Shown: positions 18,937-27,821 of the stretch, piece by piece
How positions within the stretch are numbered: position 1 is the first letter of the stretch
Layout: every line of letters starts with the position of its first letter
Assembly (NCBI GenBank): GCA_035707805.1
Contig: DASSTS010000049.1
Span: 17,333-81,332, forward strand
Length of the DNA stretch: 64,000 bases
Origin: Castellaniella sp035707805
GTDB taxonomy: Bacteria > Pseudomonadota > Gammaproteobacteria > Burkholderiales > Burkholderiaceae_B
Direction of reading: 5' to 3'
The notes under the pieces: model-generated
Seen by the model: the letters and a program-made list of their open reading frames with translations, nothing else
Databases searched by the model: none
What the model was told of the DNA's origin: nothing
Made by a program: the position numbers and the translations under genes

Positions 18937-19590
18937 TCATAAAACAGAGGCGGGGCCAGGGCCAGGCATGCGGCTGCGCAGGAAAAAGACCAGCCGCCAA
19001 GCCAGCAGGAGCGTGAGCACCAGGCCGTAGACGTAGGGCTCGAAGAAATCGTTCTTCCCCGCCCGGACCAGCCAGAAATGCCACACCGACAATGCCCCGA
19101 CGGCATAGACGCTGCGATGCAGCTTTTGCCAGAGCGGCCCGAGCCGGCGCATCCACCCGTGCGTGGAAGTCAGGGCCAGCGCGGACATGGGCAGGAACGC
19201 CCCCACGCCCACCATCACGAAGGTCCTCTGCACCACGTCGTCCCACATGAGCGCGGGGGACGGGCCGGTTTCCCAAAGCGCCCAGCCGGCCACGTGCAAG
19301 GCGGCATAGAAGAACGAGTACAGACCCAGCATGCGCCGCACGCGGACGAGCGCGGGCTGTCCGATCATGCGGCGCAGCGGCGTGACCGCCAGCGTGGCGA
19401 GCAGCAGCACCAGCGTCCAGATCCCCGTGGACCGGATCAGGAACTCCGGCGGATTGGCGCCCAGGCCGCCGCTGAAGGCCAGCCAGATCCACCGGCCCAG
19501 GGGATAGGCCGCCAGGAGGAAGACGAACGGCTTGATCCGGCCGATCTCGCGCGCCGTCCAGTTGCGCCGCCCGGGTGTCCGCGTGCCCAT
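18937..19590 (-). CDS. msrQ: heme-binding membrane subunit MsrQ
   Basis: Inner-membrane cytochrome b-type protein of 217 residues that passes electrons from the respiratory chain to MsrP for periplasmic methionine-sulfoxide repair. About six hydrophobic segments are visible, with the family features IKPFVFLLAAYPL at the start, RRMLGLYSFFYAALH and WQKLHRSVYA carrying conserved histidines for heme. It starts 12 bases after msrP ends, on the same strand. Confidence 0.93.
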   Translation of the reverse strand: MGTRTPGRRNWTAREIGRIKPFVFLLAAYPLGRWIWLAFSGGLGANPPEFLIRSTGIWTLVLLLATLAVTPLRRMIGQPALVRVRRMLGLYSFFYAALHVAGWALWETGPSPALMWDDVVQRTFVMVGVGAFLPMSALALTSTHGWMRRLGPLWQKLHRSVYAVGALSVWHFWLVRAGKNDFFEPYVYGLVLTLLLAWRLVFFLRSRMPGPGPASVL

Positions 19591-19602
19591 GCCGCCGGCC
19601 CC

Positions 19603-20565
19603 TCAATAATTCGCCCGCAGATCCATGCCGGCATAGAGGCCGGCCACCTGCTCTGCGTAGCCGTTGTACATCAGCGTCGGCACGCGGGGCGCGAATAACC
19701 CGCTGCCGATCCGCCGCTCCGTCGCCTGGCTCCATCGGGGATGCGGCACGGTCGGATTGACGTTGGCATAAAAGCCGTACTCGTTGGGCGCGATCTCCGA
19801 CCAGCTGGTCAGGGGCTGCTTCTCCAGCAGCCGGATTCCGACGATGGACTTGCCAGACTTGAAGCCGTATTTCCACGGAATGGCGACCCGCACGGGCGCG
19901 CCGTTCTGGTTGGGCAGGCGCTTTCCGTACACGCCGAACACCAGCAGGGTCAGCGGATGCAGGGCCTCGTCCATCCGCAGGCCTTCGCGGTAGGGCCAGT
20001 TGATGATGCGCGCGCCCAGACCGGGCATCCGGTCGGGCTGCACCGCCGAGATGAACTGGACATATTTCGCCTTGCTGGTCGGCTTGACCCGGCCCAGGAG
20101 GGCCGAGAGCGGATAGCCCTCCCAGGGGATCACCATGGACCAGGCCTCGACGCACCGCAGCCGGTAGACGCGTTCCTCCATCGGCGCCAGCTTCAGCAGG
20201 CCGTCGATGTCGAAGGTCATGGGTTGCTCGACCTCGCCGTCGATGCGCAAGGTCCAGGGCCGCGTCTGCATGCGGCCCGCATATTCCATCGGATCCGATT
20301 TGCCGGTGCCGAATTCATAGAAATTGTTGTAGCCGCTCACGTCGTCTTCGGCCGTAAGCGCGTCATCGACGCGATAGCGGGGATTGGGCGTCCCCGCCAG
20401 CAAGCCCTGCGCCGGCTGCGCCCACGAGCGCCCCGCCAGCAGGCCGCCGGCCCCCACGGCCAGCGCGCCCTGCGCCGCCCGTTTCATCCACGCCCGGCGC
20501 GATTCCCAGACGGGCTCCGGCGTGATCTCGGAAGCAGGTATCGAGGGAGGTTTGAAACGCGGCAT
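19603..20565 (-). CDS. msrP: periplasmic methionine-sulfoxide reductase catalytic subunit MsrP
   Basis: Molybdopterin enzyme of 320 residues that reduces methionine sulfoxide in oxidised envelope proteins. The N-terminus carries a Tat signal around residues 22-50 (SRRAWMKRAAQG, a Trp variant of SRRxFLK), and the mature part has the sulfite-oxidase fold with molybdenum-ligand cysteine in LRCVEAWSM. The segment ISAVQPDRMPG and the C-terminal PHPRWSQATER match the family. It is divergent from an HprRS-like regulator pair, which fits the known HprRS-msrPQ control circuit of E. coli. Confidence 0.95.
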   Translation of the reverse strand: MPRFKPPSIPASEITPEPVWESRRAWMKRAAQGALAVGAGGLLAGRSWAQPAQGLLAGTPNPRYRVDDALTAEDDVSGYNNFYEFGTGKSDPMEYAGRMQTRPWTLRIDGEVEQPMTFDIDGLLKLAPMEERVYRLRCVEAWSMVIPWEGYPLSALLGRVKPTSKAKYVQFISAVQPDRMPGLGARIINWPYREGLRMDEALHPLTLLVFGVYGKRLPNQNGAPVRVAIPWKYGFKSGKSIVGIRLLEKQPLTSWSEIAPNEYGFYANVNPTVPHPRWSQATERRIGSGLFAPRVPTLMYNGYAEQVAGLYAGMDLRANY

Positions 20566-20635
20566 GATCCGGACTCCTGGCGGGTGAACGCCATCACTCT
20601 AGCGCCGCTGCGCTGACGGGAAGGTGACGAAAAGA

Positions 20636-20649
20636 TGACAAATTTGTCA
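20636..20649. promoter_or_regulatory. CusR/HprR-box-like palindrome upstream of msrPQ
   Basis: A perfect 14-base palindrome, TGACAAATTTGTCA, sits in the divergent region 70 bases before the msrP start and 106 bases before the regulator start. It closely resembles the TGACAA-N2-TTGTCA core recognised by CusR/HprR-family regulators in E. coli. Its location next to both a regulator of that family and the expected target operon makes it a strong operator candidate. Binding itself is inferred. Confidence 0.6.
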
Positions 20650-20686
20650 GCGATCCGCCGTGGCGCGGTCCGCGGCCGGCAGGAAC

Positions 20687-20708
20687 TTCATGACATTCCC
20701 GTCATGAA
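20687..20708. promoter_or_regulatory. inverted repeat ahead of the hprR-like gene
   Basis: TTCATGAC and GTCATGAA form a perfect 8-base inverted repeat separated by 6 bases (ATTCCC), ending 47 bases before the response-regulator ATG. The spacing and place suit an operator or a second, distinct binding site for autoregulation. It differs in sequence from the TGACAA-type palindrome 37 bases upstream. Confidence 0.45.
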
Positions 20709-20755
20709 CTCCACGCCCCGACTTGCTAAGATTGGCTACTCTCGTGGAGCGGATC

Positions 20756-21427
20756 ATGACCATCCTCGTCATCGAAGACGATGCCAAGACCGGCGATTTC
20801 CTCAGGAAGGGCCTGATGGAATCCGGGTACAACGTGGACCTGGCCCGCAACGGCGTCGACGGCGCGCACATGGCGCTGGAACACGACTACGAGCTGCTCG
20901 TCCTGGACGTCATGCTGCCGGGCAAGGACGGCTGGCAGGTCCTGGCGGAGGTCCGCCGCGCCTGCGACGTGCCGGTCATCTTCCTGACGGCGCGCGACCA
21001 GATCGACGACCGGATACGCGGCCTGCGCCTGGGAGCGGACGATTACCTGGTCAAGCCGTTTTCCTTCACCGAACTGGTGCTGCGCATCCGCACGCTGTTG
21101 CGGCGCAGCGCCGTGCGCGAGCCCGACGTCTTCCAACTGGCCGACCTGTGCCTCGACCCGGTGCGCCGCAAGGTGACACGCGGCGGACTCACCATCAGCT
21201 TGACCAACAAGGAATTCCTGCTGCTGCACCTGCTGCTCAAACGGCAGGGCGAGGCGCTGTCCCGCACGGTGATCGCCTCGGAGGTCTGGGACATGAATTT
21301 CGACAGCGACACCAACGTGGTGGACGTCGCCATCAAGCGATTGAGGGCGAAAATCGACGCCCCCTTCGAGCACCGGCTGATCCACACGGTCCGCAGCATC
21401 GGATACATGCTCGCGGAGCAGCCGTGA
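20756..21427 (+). CDS. hprR: OmpR-family response regulator, HprR/CusR-like
   Basis: A 223-residue transcription regulator: receiver domain with VIEDD acidic pocket, phospho-acceptor D51 (LVLDVMLPG) and KPF lysine, followed by a winged-helix DNA-binding domain (LTNKEFLLLHLLLKRQGEALSR, DTNVVDVAIKRLRAK). Closest to the heavy-metal/HprR branch. Divergence from msrP suggests control of methionine-sulfoxide repair in response to oxidants such as hypochlorite; a copper-response role remains possible. ATG at 20756 follows GGAGCGG. The stop TGA overlaps the GTG of the kinase gene. Confidence 0.85.
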   Translation: MTILVIEDDAKTGDFLRKGLMESGYNVDLARNGVDGAHMALEHDYELLVLDVMLPGKDGWQVLAEVRRACDVPVIFLTARDQIDDRIRGLRLGADDYLVKPFSFTELVLRIRTLLRRSAVREPDVFQLADLCLDPVRRKVTRGGLTISLTNKEFLLLHLLLKRQGEALSRTVIASEVWDMNFDSDTNVVDVAIKRLRAKIDAPFEHRLIHTVRSIGYMLAEQP

Positions 21428-22866
21428 AATCCCGCGCTTCGCATTCACTGACCGCCAGGATCACGCTGTCCTTCGCCCTGATCTCCTGCGTGATCGTCTC
21501 GGGGCTGGGGCTGTACCTGTATTCGTCGGCCAAGCAGGCGCTGGAGGCCCGGGCGGACTACACCCTGGTGGGCCGCGTGGACCGCTTTCGCCGCCTGCTG
21601 CACGACCTCTACAACGTGCGGCAGATGGAAGAACGCCCCGCCCTCTTCGAGGACATGCTGGGCAACGAAAGCGACGTCCGCATCTTCCAGCGGCTGGGCG
21701 AGGCAAAGCCGTTCATCCAAGTCAATCCCGACCGGATGCCCGTCCCGGCCCTGAGCCCGGTGCCCATCGGGCGGGCGATCGGCGTCGACGACCTGCGCCC
21801 CGGCGTGCGCGCCGATGGCATCCGCGTGCGCTGGGTCGCCGCGCTGGCGGAGATCGGCGACCACGGCGGCCTGGTCCGGATCACGGCCGCCTACGTGATG
21901 ACGCAGGAATCGCAGATGCTGGCCGCCTACCGGGCGCGTGTCATCGGCGCCATCGTGCTGGCCGCGCTGTTGAGCACCCTCACGAGCTTCATGCTCCTGC
22001 GGCGCGGCTTGAGGCCGCTGCGCGCCATGAGCGGGCGGGCGGCGCGCATCACGCCCGCCAACTTGGCCGAGCGCCTGCCCGAACGCGACGCGCCGGCGGA
22101 ACTGCGCCAGTTCGCCCAGGCGTGCAACGCCATGCTGGACCGGCTGCAGGCCGGCTACGAGCACCTGTCGCAGTTCTCCGCCGACCTCGCGCACGAGATG
22201 CGCACGCCGGTCAACATCCTGATGGGACAGACGCAGGTGGCCCTGGGCCAGCCCCGCAGCGGCCCCGAATACGAGCAGGTGCTGGAATCGAACCTGGAAG
22301 AGCTCACCCGGCTCGCGCGCATCATCGAGAACATCCTGTTCCTGTCGCGCGCCGGCCACGACGCCGCCGCGCTGGAGCGCGAGCCCCTGGCGCTGCTGCC
22401 CGAACTGCACAAGATCGCCGCTTATTTCGAGGGCCTCGCCCAGGAACGCGGCATGGATTTCGAGATCATCGCCAGCGGCACCTGCCACGCCAACGCCGTC
22501 ATGTGGCAACGCGCCGTCAGCAACCTGGTCGTCAATGCGATCCGGTATGGACAGGCCGGCACCCGGATCACCCTGCGGGCCGGGGCCGACGCCTCGGGTT
22601 CCCGGGTGACGGTCGACAACCAGGGCCAGCCGCTGTCCCAGGGCGAACTCGATCGCATGTTCGGTCGCTTCTACCGGGGCGACCGGTCCCGCAGCGGACG
22701 GACCGAGTCCAACGGACTCGGGCTGGCCATCGTGGCCGCCATCATGACCCTCCATGGCGGCAGAGCCGACGCGCGGGCGCTCGACGGCGGGGGCGTCAGC
22801 TTCCGGCTGCAATTTCCCCCGCCGAAACCCGGCGATGCCGGCCAGGGCCGGCACGTCGATGGCTGA
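21424..22866 (+). CDS. hprS: heavy-metal/HprS-like sensor histidine kinase
   Basis: A 480-residue membrane kinase, probable partner of the preceding regulator. It has a first membrane helix at about 11-33, a periplasmic sensor of about 140 residues, and a second helix near 176-198. Then come HAMP, HisKA with H257 in SADLAHEMRTPVN, and HATPase_c with NLVVNAIRYG and SNGLGLAIV. Start is GTG at 21424, inside the GTGA overlap with the regulator gene. HprS of E. coli senses oxidants through methionine or cysteine residues; the periplasmic region here does contain methionines, but no mechanism can be assigned. Confidence 0.85.
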   Translation: MKSRASHSLTARITLSFALISCVIVSGLGLYLYSSAKQALEARADYTLVGRVDRFRRLLHDLYNVRQMEERPALFEDMLGNESDVRIFQRLGEAKPFIQVNPDRMPVPALSPVPIGRAIGVDDLRPGVRADGIRVRWVAALAEIGDHGGLVRITAAYVMTQESQMLAAYRARVIGAIVLAALLSTLTSFMLLRRGLRPLRAMSGRAARITPANLAERLPERDAPAELRQFAQACNAMLDRLQAGYEHLSQFSADLAHEMRTPVNILMGQTQVALGQPRSGPEYEQVLESNLEELTRLARIIENILFLSRAGHDAAALEREPLALLPELHKIAAYFEGLAQERGMDFEIIASGTCHANAVMWQRAVSNLVVNAIRYGQAGTRITLRAGADASGSRVTVDNQGQPLSQGELDRMFGRFYRGDRSRSGRTESNGLGLAIVAAIMTLHGGRADARALDGGGVSFRLQFPPPKPGDAGQGRHVDG

Positions 22867-22937
22867 CAACGCCCCGCCATGATGCTTAAGCCACGCCCGC
22901 GCACGCGAGGGCGCGCAAGTCATGGCACACTGCACGC

Positions 22938-24125
22938 ATGCTACCCACTGCCGATGAGACCGAACTGCGGGCCTGGATCCGCCTGAGCCTGGAACCCGAG
23001 CTGGGCGGCGCCCGCATCCGCCTGCTGCTGTCAGTCTTCGGGATGCCCCAGGACATCTGCGCCGCCTCGACCGGCAGCCTGGCCCGCTACCTGGATCCGG
23101 GCATGGCCGCGCGGCTGCGCCAGCCGCCCGGACCCGACCTGGAAGACGCCATCGGCCAGGCCCTGCGGTGGCTGGCGCAGCCCGGCCATCACCTGCTGAC
23201 CCTGGCCGACCCGCAGTATCCCCGCGCGCTCTACGCGCTCGACGACCCGCCGCCGCTGCTGTACGCCCACGGACGGCTCGAGCTGCTGGACCGGCCGATG
23301 CTGGCCATCGTCGGCGCGCGCAGCGCCACCCCGGAAGGCGAACGCAACGCCCGCGACTTCGCCCGGCACCTGGCGCAGCGAGGCTGGTGCGTGGTCAGCG
23401 GCCTGGCCAGCGGGATCGACGGTGCGGCCCACGCCGGCGCGCTGGACGCAGGGCCGGACGGCGCCGGCACGGTGGCGGTACTGGGCACCGGCATCGACCG
23501 GGTCTATCCGGCGGCCCACCGCGCCCTGGCCCACCGCATCGCCGAACACGGCCTGATGCTGTCCGAGTTTCCGCTGGGCGCCCAGGGACTGCCCTTCCAT
23601 TTCCCGCAACGCAACCGCATCGTCGCGGCGCTGGCCCGGGGCGTGCTGGTGGTCGAGGCCGCCGCCCGCAGCGGATCCCTGATCACCGCCCGGCTGGCGG
23701 GCGAGCTGGGTCGCGAAGTTTTCGCCATTCCCGGGTCCATCCATTCGCCGCTGTCCCGCGGCTGCCATGCCCTGATCCGGCAGGGCGCCAAGCTGGTCGA
23801 ATCGGGCCAGGACATCGTCGAAGAGCTGCGCCAGGCGCCGCTGCCGGGGGTGTCAGGCGCCGCATCCGCGCCCGCGCTGGCGCCTGCCGATGACGCCGCG
23901 CGACAGCCGGCGGCGGACGAGGCTCCGCCGTCTCCGGACGCCACGGCCGATGCGGATGCGCAAGGGCTGCTGCGGGCACTGGGCTACGAGCCCGCCGACA
24001 TCGACACCCTGCAGGCGCGCACGCAGTGGCCGATCGACCGCCTGACGGGCCAGCTGACCCTGCTGGAGATCGACGGCCTGGTAGAGCGCCAGGCCGACGG
24101 ACGCTACCGGCGCCTGCCCGGCTGA
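22938..24125 (+). CDS. dprA: DNA-processing protein DprA
   Basis: Binds incoming single-stranded DNA and loads RecA during natural transformation. The 395 residues contain an N-terminal helical region, the extended Rossmann fold (IVGARSATPEGERNARDFA, SGLASGIDGAAHAGAL, FPLGAQGLPFHFPQRNRIVA) and a C-terminal winged-helix domain after an Ala/Pro-rich linker (about 300-335). It is transcribed alone after the hprS-like gene. A GC-rich hairpin (24137-24156) follows the stop and could help end transcription, though no T-run is present. It fits with comF in suggesting competence capacity. Confidence 0.94.
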   Translation: MLPTADETELRAWIRLSLEPELGGARIRLLLSVFGMPQDICAASTGSLARYLDPGMAARLRQPPGPDLEDAIGQALRWLAQPGHHLLTLADPQYPRALYALDDPPPLLYAHGRLELLDRPMLAIVGARSATPEGERNARDFARHLAQRGWCVVSGLASGIDGAAHAGALDAGPDGAGTVAVLGTGIDRVYPAAHRALAHRIAEHGLMLSEFPLGAQGLPFHFPQRNRIVAALARGVLVVEAAARSGSLITARLAGELGREVFAIPGSIHSPLSRGCHALIRQGAKLVESGQDIVEELRQAPLPGVSGAASAPALAPADDAARQPAADEAPPSPDATADADAQGLLRALGYEPADIDTLQARTQWPIDRLTGQLTLLEIDGLVERQADGRYRRLPG

Positions 24126-24235
24126 GCCGCCCCCGCGGCGGCCGTGGCCGGCCGCCGCGCGCCGGCGGTCCGCGCTATGATCTGGCCATGTCGTCCTTCG
24201 GGGCGGATCTGGCCTTACCAGAAAGGGAATTCCTG

Positions 24236-25138
24236 ATGAGCGAACACGTCAAGATCGTGGAAGTCGGGCCGCGCGACGGCCTGCAGAATGAAAAGCAGTT
24301 CGTCGACACGGCGGTGAAGATCGAGCTGGTCGACCGCCTGGCGGCGGCCGGCTTTCCCAACGTCGAGGCGGTGTCCTTCGTGTCGCCCAAATGGGTCCCC
24401 CAGATGGCGGACGGCGCCGAGGTCATGGCGGGCGTGTCGCGCCGGCCCGGCACGATCTATTCCGCACTCGTGCCCAATCTGCGCGGGCTGGAGGGCGCCC
24501 TGGCCGCCCGCATGGACGAGGTCGTGATCTTCGGCGCCGCCAGCGAGGCCTTTTCTCAGCGCAACATCAACTGCTCCATCGCCGAATCCATCGCGCGCTT
24601 CGAACCCGTGGCGGCGGCGGCCCGGGAGGCCGGCCTGCGGTTGCGCGGCAGCATCAGCTGCTCCCTGGGCTGCCCGTACCAGGGCGAGACCCCCGTGTCC
24701 GCCGTCGTCGACGTGGCCGAACGCCTGCTGCGGCTGGGCTGCGACGAGATCGACGTGGCCGACACCATCGGGGTCGGCACCGCCGCGCAGGTCAAGCGCG
24801 TGCTGCAGGCCGTGGGCCAGGTCGCGGACCTCGGCACCCAGGTATCGGGCCATTTCCATGACACCTACGGCCAGGCGCTGGCCAATATCCTGGCGGCCCT
24901 GGAATGCGGGGTGCGGATCTTCCATAGTTCCGTCGCGGGCCTGGGCGGCTGCCCGTACGCCAAGGGCGCGACCGGCAACGTCGCCACCGAGGACGTGCTC
25001 TACCTGCTGAACGGCCAGGGGCTGGACACGGGGGTGGACCTGGATGCCGTGGTCGGGATCGGCAGCTGGATTTCGGAACGGATCGGACGGCCCACGGCCA
25101 GCCGCGCCGGCCGGGCCCTGGCCCTGAAGAAGGCTTGA
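24236..25138 (+). CDS. mvaB: hydroxymethylglutaryl-CoA lyase
   Basis: Cleaves HMG-CoA to acetyl-CoA and acetoacetate, the last step of leucine breakdown. The 300-residue TIM-barrel protein shows VEVGPRDGLQNE at the start, ISCSLGCPYQGE in the middle and the family signature GLGGCPYAKGATGNVATED with its catalytic cysteine. ATG at 24236 follows AAGGGA at a suitable distance. No other leucine-catabolic gene is adjacent, although two Liv-type transporter loci lie downstream. It is followed after 6 bases by a small membrane-protein gene. Confidence 0.95.
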   Translation: MSEHVKIVEVGPRDGLQNEKQFVDTAVKIELVDRLAAAGFPNVEAVSFVSPKWVPQMADGAEVMAGVSRRPGTIYSALVPNLRGLEGALAARMDEVVIFGAASEAFSQRNINCSIAESIARFEPVAAAAREAGLRLRGSISCSLGCPYQGETPVSAVVDVAERLLRLGCDEIDVADTIGVGTAAQVKRVLQAVGQVADLGTQVSGHFHDTYGQALANILAALECGVRIFHSSVAGLGGCPYAKGATGNVATEDVLYLLNGQGLDTGVDLDAVVGIGSWISERIGRPTASRAGRALALKKA

Positions 25139-25144
25139 ACGTCC

Positions 25145-25618
25145 ATGTCACCTTTCGGCCGCCCCTCCCCCGAAGAACACGCCGCCTTGCTGGCCCAGAT
25201 CGCCCCCCTGCCGCTGCGCGGGCGCGCCTGGCCGCGCTGGATCGGCGCAATCGCCTGGATCATCATGGCGGTGATCGCCGTGCGCCTGTTCCTGGTGCTG
25301 CAGCTGGCGCCCGAGGCCGCCCTGCCGCTGCCCGTGATCGCCAGCCTCGTGGTGTGTTTCGCCGCCCTGCTCTGGATGAGCTGGCACATGTGGACCTCCG
25401 TGACGGAGGTCTCCGACTGGGGCATCCGCCAGTCCTGGATCATGCGCCGCGAGGTCCCATGGTCCGACATCCAGTCGACCAAGTTCATCCCGCTGCTGGC
25501 CTCGAAGAAACTGGTGTGCTTCGTGCAAAAAGGCCGGCCGGTGGTCTTCCAGGCGGGCAGCCCGGAACTGCAGGCGGCCTTCGCACGCATCAGCCTGGTC
25601 TACCGCAAACGGCTCTGA
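25145..25618 (+). CDS. small membrane protein with a PH-like domain
   Basis: A 157-residue protein of unknown function. Two hydrophobic helices (about 33-52 and 60-82) form a membrane hairpin, followed by a beta-rich cytoplasmic part (TEVSDWGIRQSWIMRREVPWSDIQSTKF) typical of bacterial PH/YcxB-like domains. It starts 6 bases after mvaB, so it is probably cotranscribed with it, but nothing links it functionally to HMG-CoA lyase. Confidence 0.7.
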   Translation: MSPFGRPSPEEHAALLAQIAPLPLRGRAWPRWIGAIAWIIMAVIAVRLFLVLQLAPEAALPLPVIASLVVCFAALLWMSWHMWTSVTEVSDWGIRQSWIMRREVPWSDIQSTKFIPLLASKKLVCFVQKGRPVVFQAGSPELQAAFARISLVYRKRL

Positions 25619-25661
25619 ACCGGGCGGACGTGGCGGCGCGCCGCCCTGCCCGTGCTCCGGA

Positions 25662-26933
25662 TCATTCGTAGCGGCGCACGTCCTCGATCACCTTGCCGTC
25701 GTTGGGCAGACTGCCGGCGGGCACCACGTCGATCACGGCCCGCAGCTTGGTCTGGTCCCGCACGGTCTCGGCCACCCGCCCGGCATCCAGGCCGCCGTCG
25801 GACTCGACCTTCAGCGTCATGACGTCGTGTCCCATGTCGCCGGACACCACCAGGCGCGCCCGGCGCACCTGGGGGTGGCGTTCCAGCACCCGGGCGATCT
25901 GCTCGGGATGGACGAACATGCCGCGCACCTTCGTGGTCTGGTCCGCGCGCCCCATCCAGCCGCGGATACGGCCGTTGGTGCGGCCGCAGGGCGAGGGCCC
26001 CTCCATCATGGCGGACAGGTCGCCGGTGCCGAAGCGCACCAGCGGATAATCGGGATTGAAGGTCGTCACCACGACCTCGCCGACCTCGCCGTCGGGCACC
26101 GGCGAATCGGTGCCGGGCCGCACGATCTCGACGATCATGTCCTCGTTGAGCACCAGGCCGTCGCGCGCCTCGGTCTCAAAGGCGATCATGCCCAGGTCGG
26201 CGCTGCCGTACGCCTGGAATCCCTCGATGCCGCGCGCGTGGAACCAGGCCTGCAGCGAGGGCGGATAGGCCTCGCCCGAGAACAACGCCCGGCGCAGGGA
26301 GGGCAGCGCCACCCCCATCTCGTCGGCCTTCTCCAGGATGATGCGCAGAAAGCTCGGCGTGCCGGTATAGGCCTGGGGCGCGAGGTCCGCCATGACGCGC
26401 ACCTGCTGCTCGGTCTGTCCGACCCCGCCGGGGAAGACGGTGCATCCCAGCGCATGCGCGGCCGTTTCCATCATCGACCCCGCCGGCGTGAAGTGATAGG
26501 AAAAGCAGTTGTGGACCAGGTCGCCGGCGCGCACGCCCGCCGCGCTCAGGGCGCGGGCAAAGCCCCAGTAGTCGGCCCGGGCGCTCTCCGGTTCGTAGAT
26601 CGGCCCGGGCGAGGCGAACACCCGCCGCGCCGCGCCCCAGCCGATGGTGGACACCCCGCCGAAGATCCGCTCCCGTTCGGCCTCGCCCCGGGCCGCCGGC
26701 TGCGCGATGCGCGCGGCGTGCTGGATCTGCAGCAGTTCGCTCTTGCGCAGCACCGGCACCCGGGCCAGCGCCCGGCGCGAGTCCAGGCTGGCCGGATCGA
26801 CGCCCTGCAACTGCCGGGCGATGGCGGGCGCCCGTTCCCGGGCGGCCGCCAGCACGGCCGGCAGCCGGGCGAACAAGGCCTGCTCGCGCTGCGCCGCCGG
26901 CTGCGTCTCGCGCTCGTCGAAATAAGCCTGCAT
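25662..26933 (-). CDS. phenylacetate-CoA ligase (PaaK)-family acyl-adenylating enzyme
   Basis: A 423-residue AMP-binding protein of the PaaK/CapK family, expected to form an acyl-CoA via acyl-AMP. Visible motifs are the ATP-binding-region TGTPSF, the YGSADLG adenylate-binding segment, RFGTGDLS with the conserved aspartate, and GRADQTTKVRGMFVHPEQI at the hinge to the small C-terminal domain. It is the last gene of a seven-gene minus-strand unit with a complete Liv-type ABC importer and, at the other end, another CoA ligase. The position suggests it activates the imported acid; an aromatic acid is plausible but not proven. Confidence 0.82.
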   Translation of the reverse strand: MQAYFDERETQPAAQREQALFARLPAVLAAARERAPAIARQLQGVDPASLDSRRALARVPVLRKSELLQIQHAARIAQPAARGEAERERIFGGVSTIGWGAARRVFASPGPIYEPESARADYWGFARALSAAGVRAGDLVHNCFSYHFTPAGSMMETAAHALGCTVFPGGVGQTEQQVRVMADLAPQAYTGTPSFLRIILEKADEMGVALPSLRRALFSGEAYPPSLQAWFHARGIEGFQAYGSADLGMIAFETEARDGLVLNEDMIVEIVRPGTDSPVPDGEVGEVVVTTFNPDYPLVRFGTGDLSAMMEGPSPCGRTNGRIRGWMGRADQTTKVRGMFVHPEQIARVLERHPQVRRARLVVSGDMGHDVMTLKVESDGGLDAGRVAETVRDQTKLRAVIDVVPAGSLPNDGKVIEDVRRYE

Positions 26934-26948
26934 GCCGTCTCCCGTGAA

Positions 26949-27776
26949 TCAGGCCAGCCAGCGCTTGCGCCGGCGATAGAATTTGGTGTCGCGGAAACTG
27001 GTGCGGCCGGCCCCGGAGACGCCCAGGTAGAACTCCTTGACGTCCTCGTTTTCCGCCAGCGCGCGGGCGGCGCCGTCCATCATGACGCGGCCGTTCTCCA
27101 GGATGTAGCCGTAGTCCGCGTATCGCAGCGCGACATTGGTGTTCTGTTCCGCCAGCAGAAAGCTCACGCCCTCGCGCTGGTTCAGGTCGCGCACGATCTC
27201 GAAGATCTCCTCGACGATCTGCGGCGCCAGGCCCATGGACGGCTCGTCGAGCAGGATCATGCGCGGATTGGCCATCAGCGCCCGCCCGATGGCGGCCATC
27301 TGCTGCTCGCCGCCCGAGGTGTAGCCCGCCTGGCTCTTGCGGCGTTGCTTCAGGCGCGGGAAATACTGGTAGACCCGGTCCAGGGCGGTGTTCAGTTCGC
27401 CCCGGCCCAGGTTCCGGGTATAGGCGCCCGTCAGCAGGTTTTCCTCGATGCTGAGGTGGGCGAAGCAATGGCGGCCTTCCATGACCTGGATCACGCCGCG
27501 CTGCACCAGGTCCGCCGGCGACAGCGACTCGATGCGTTCGCCCCGGTAGTCGATGCTGCCTTTGGTGACCTCGCCGCGCTCGCCGCGCAGCAGGTTGGAG
27601 ATCGCCCTCAGGGTGGTGGTCTTGCCGGCCCCGTTGGCGCCCAGCAAGGCCACGATCCGCCCCTCGGGCACGCTGAGGGACACGCCTTTCAGCACCAGGA
27701 TGACATGGTTGTAGATGACCTCGATGCCATTGACGTTCAACAAGACGGCGGGCTCGGCAGCCTGTGGGCTTTCCAT
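26949..27776 (-). CDS. livF: Liv-type ABC transporter ATP-binding protein (LivF family)
   Basis: Cytoplasmic ATPase subunit of 275 residues. Walker A is LLGANGAGKTT, the signature is YTSGGEQQMAAIGRAL, and Walker B is MILLDEPSMGLAP, the last phrase being typical of LivF. The C-terminus is longer than usual by about 30 basic residues (FRDTKFYRRRKRW). ATG at 27776 follows AGGAG; the upstream in-frame start lacks it. Adjacent livK, livM, livH and livG-type genes complete the transporter. Confidence 0.92.
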   Translation of the reverse strand: MESPQAAEPAVLLNVNGIEVIYNHVILVLKGVSLSVPEGRIVALLGANGAGKTTTLRAISNLLRGERGEVTKGSIDYRGERIESLSPADLVQRGVIQVMEGRHCFAHLSIEENLLTGAYTRNLGRGELNTALDRVYQYFPRLKQRRKSQAGYTSGGEQQMAAIGRALMANPRMILLDEPSMGLAPQIVEEIFEIVRDLNQREGVSFLLAEQNTNVALRYADYGYILENGRVMMDGAARALAENEDVKEFYLGVSGAGRTSFRDTKFYRRRKRWLA

Positions 27777-27821
27777 GAATCTTCTCCTGGGGGCCAGGCA
27801 TGCGCCCGGCCCCGGCACGGC

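Noticed and set aside
24126..24235. TATGAT at 24176-24181 as promoter of mvaB
   Set aside because: No -35 hexamer lies at a workable distance in the GC-rich sequence upstream, so it is not listed as a feature.
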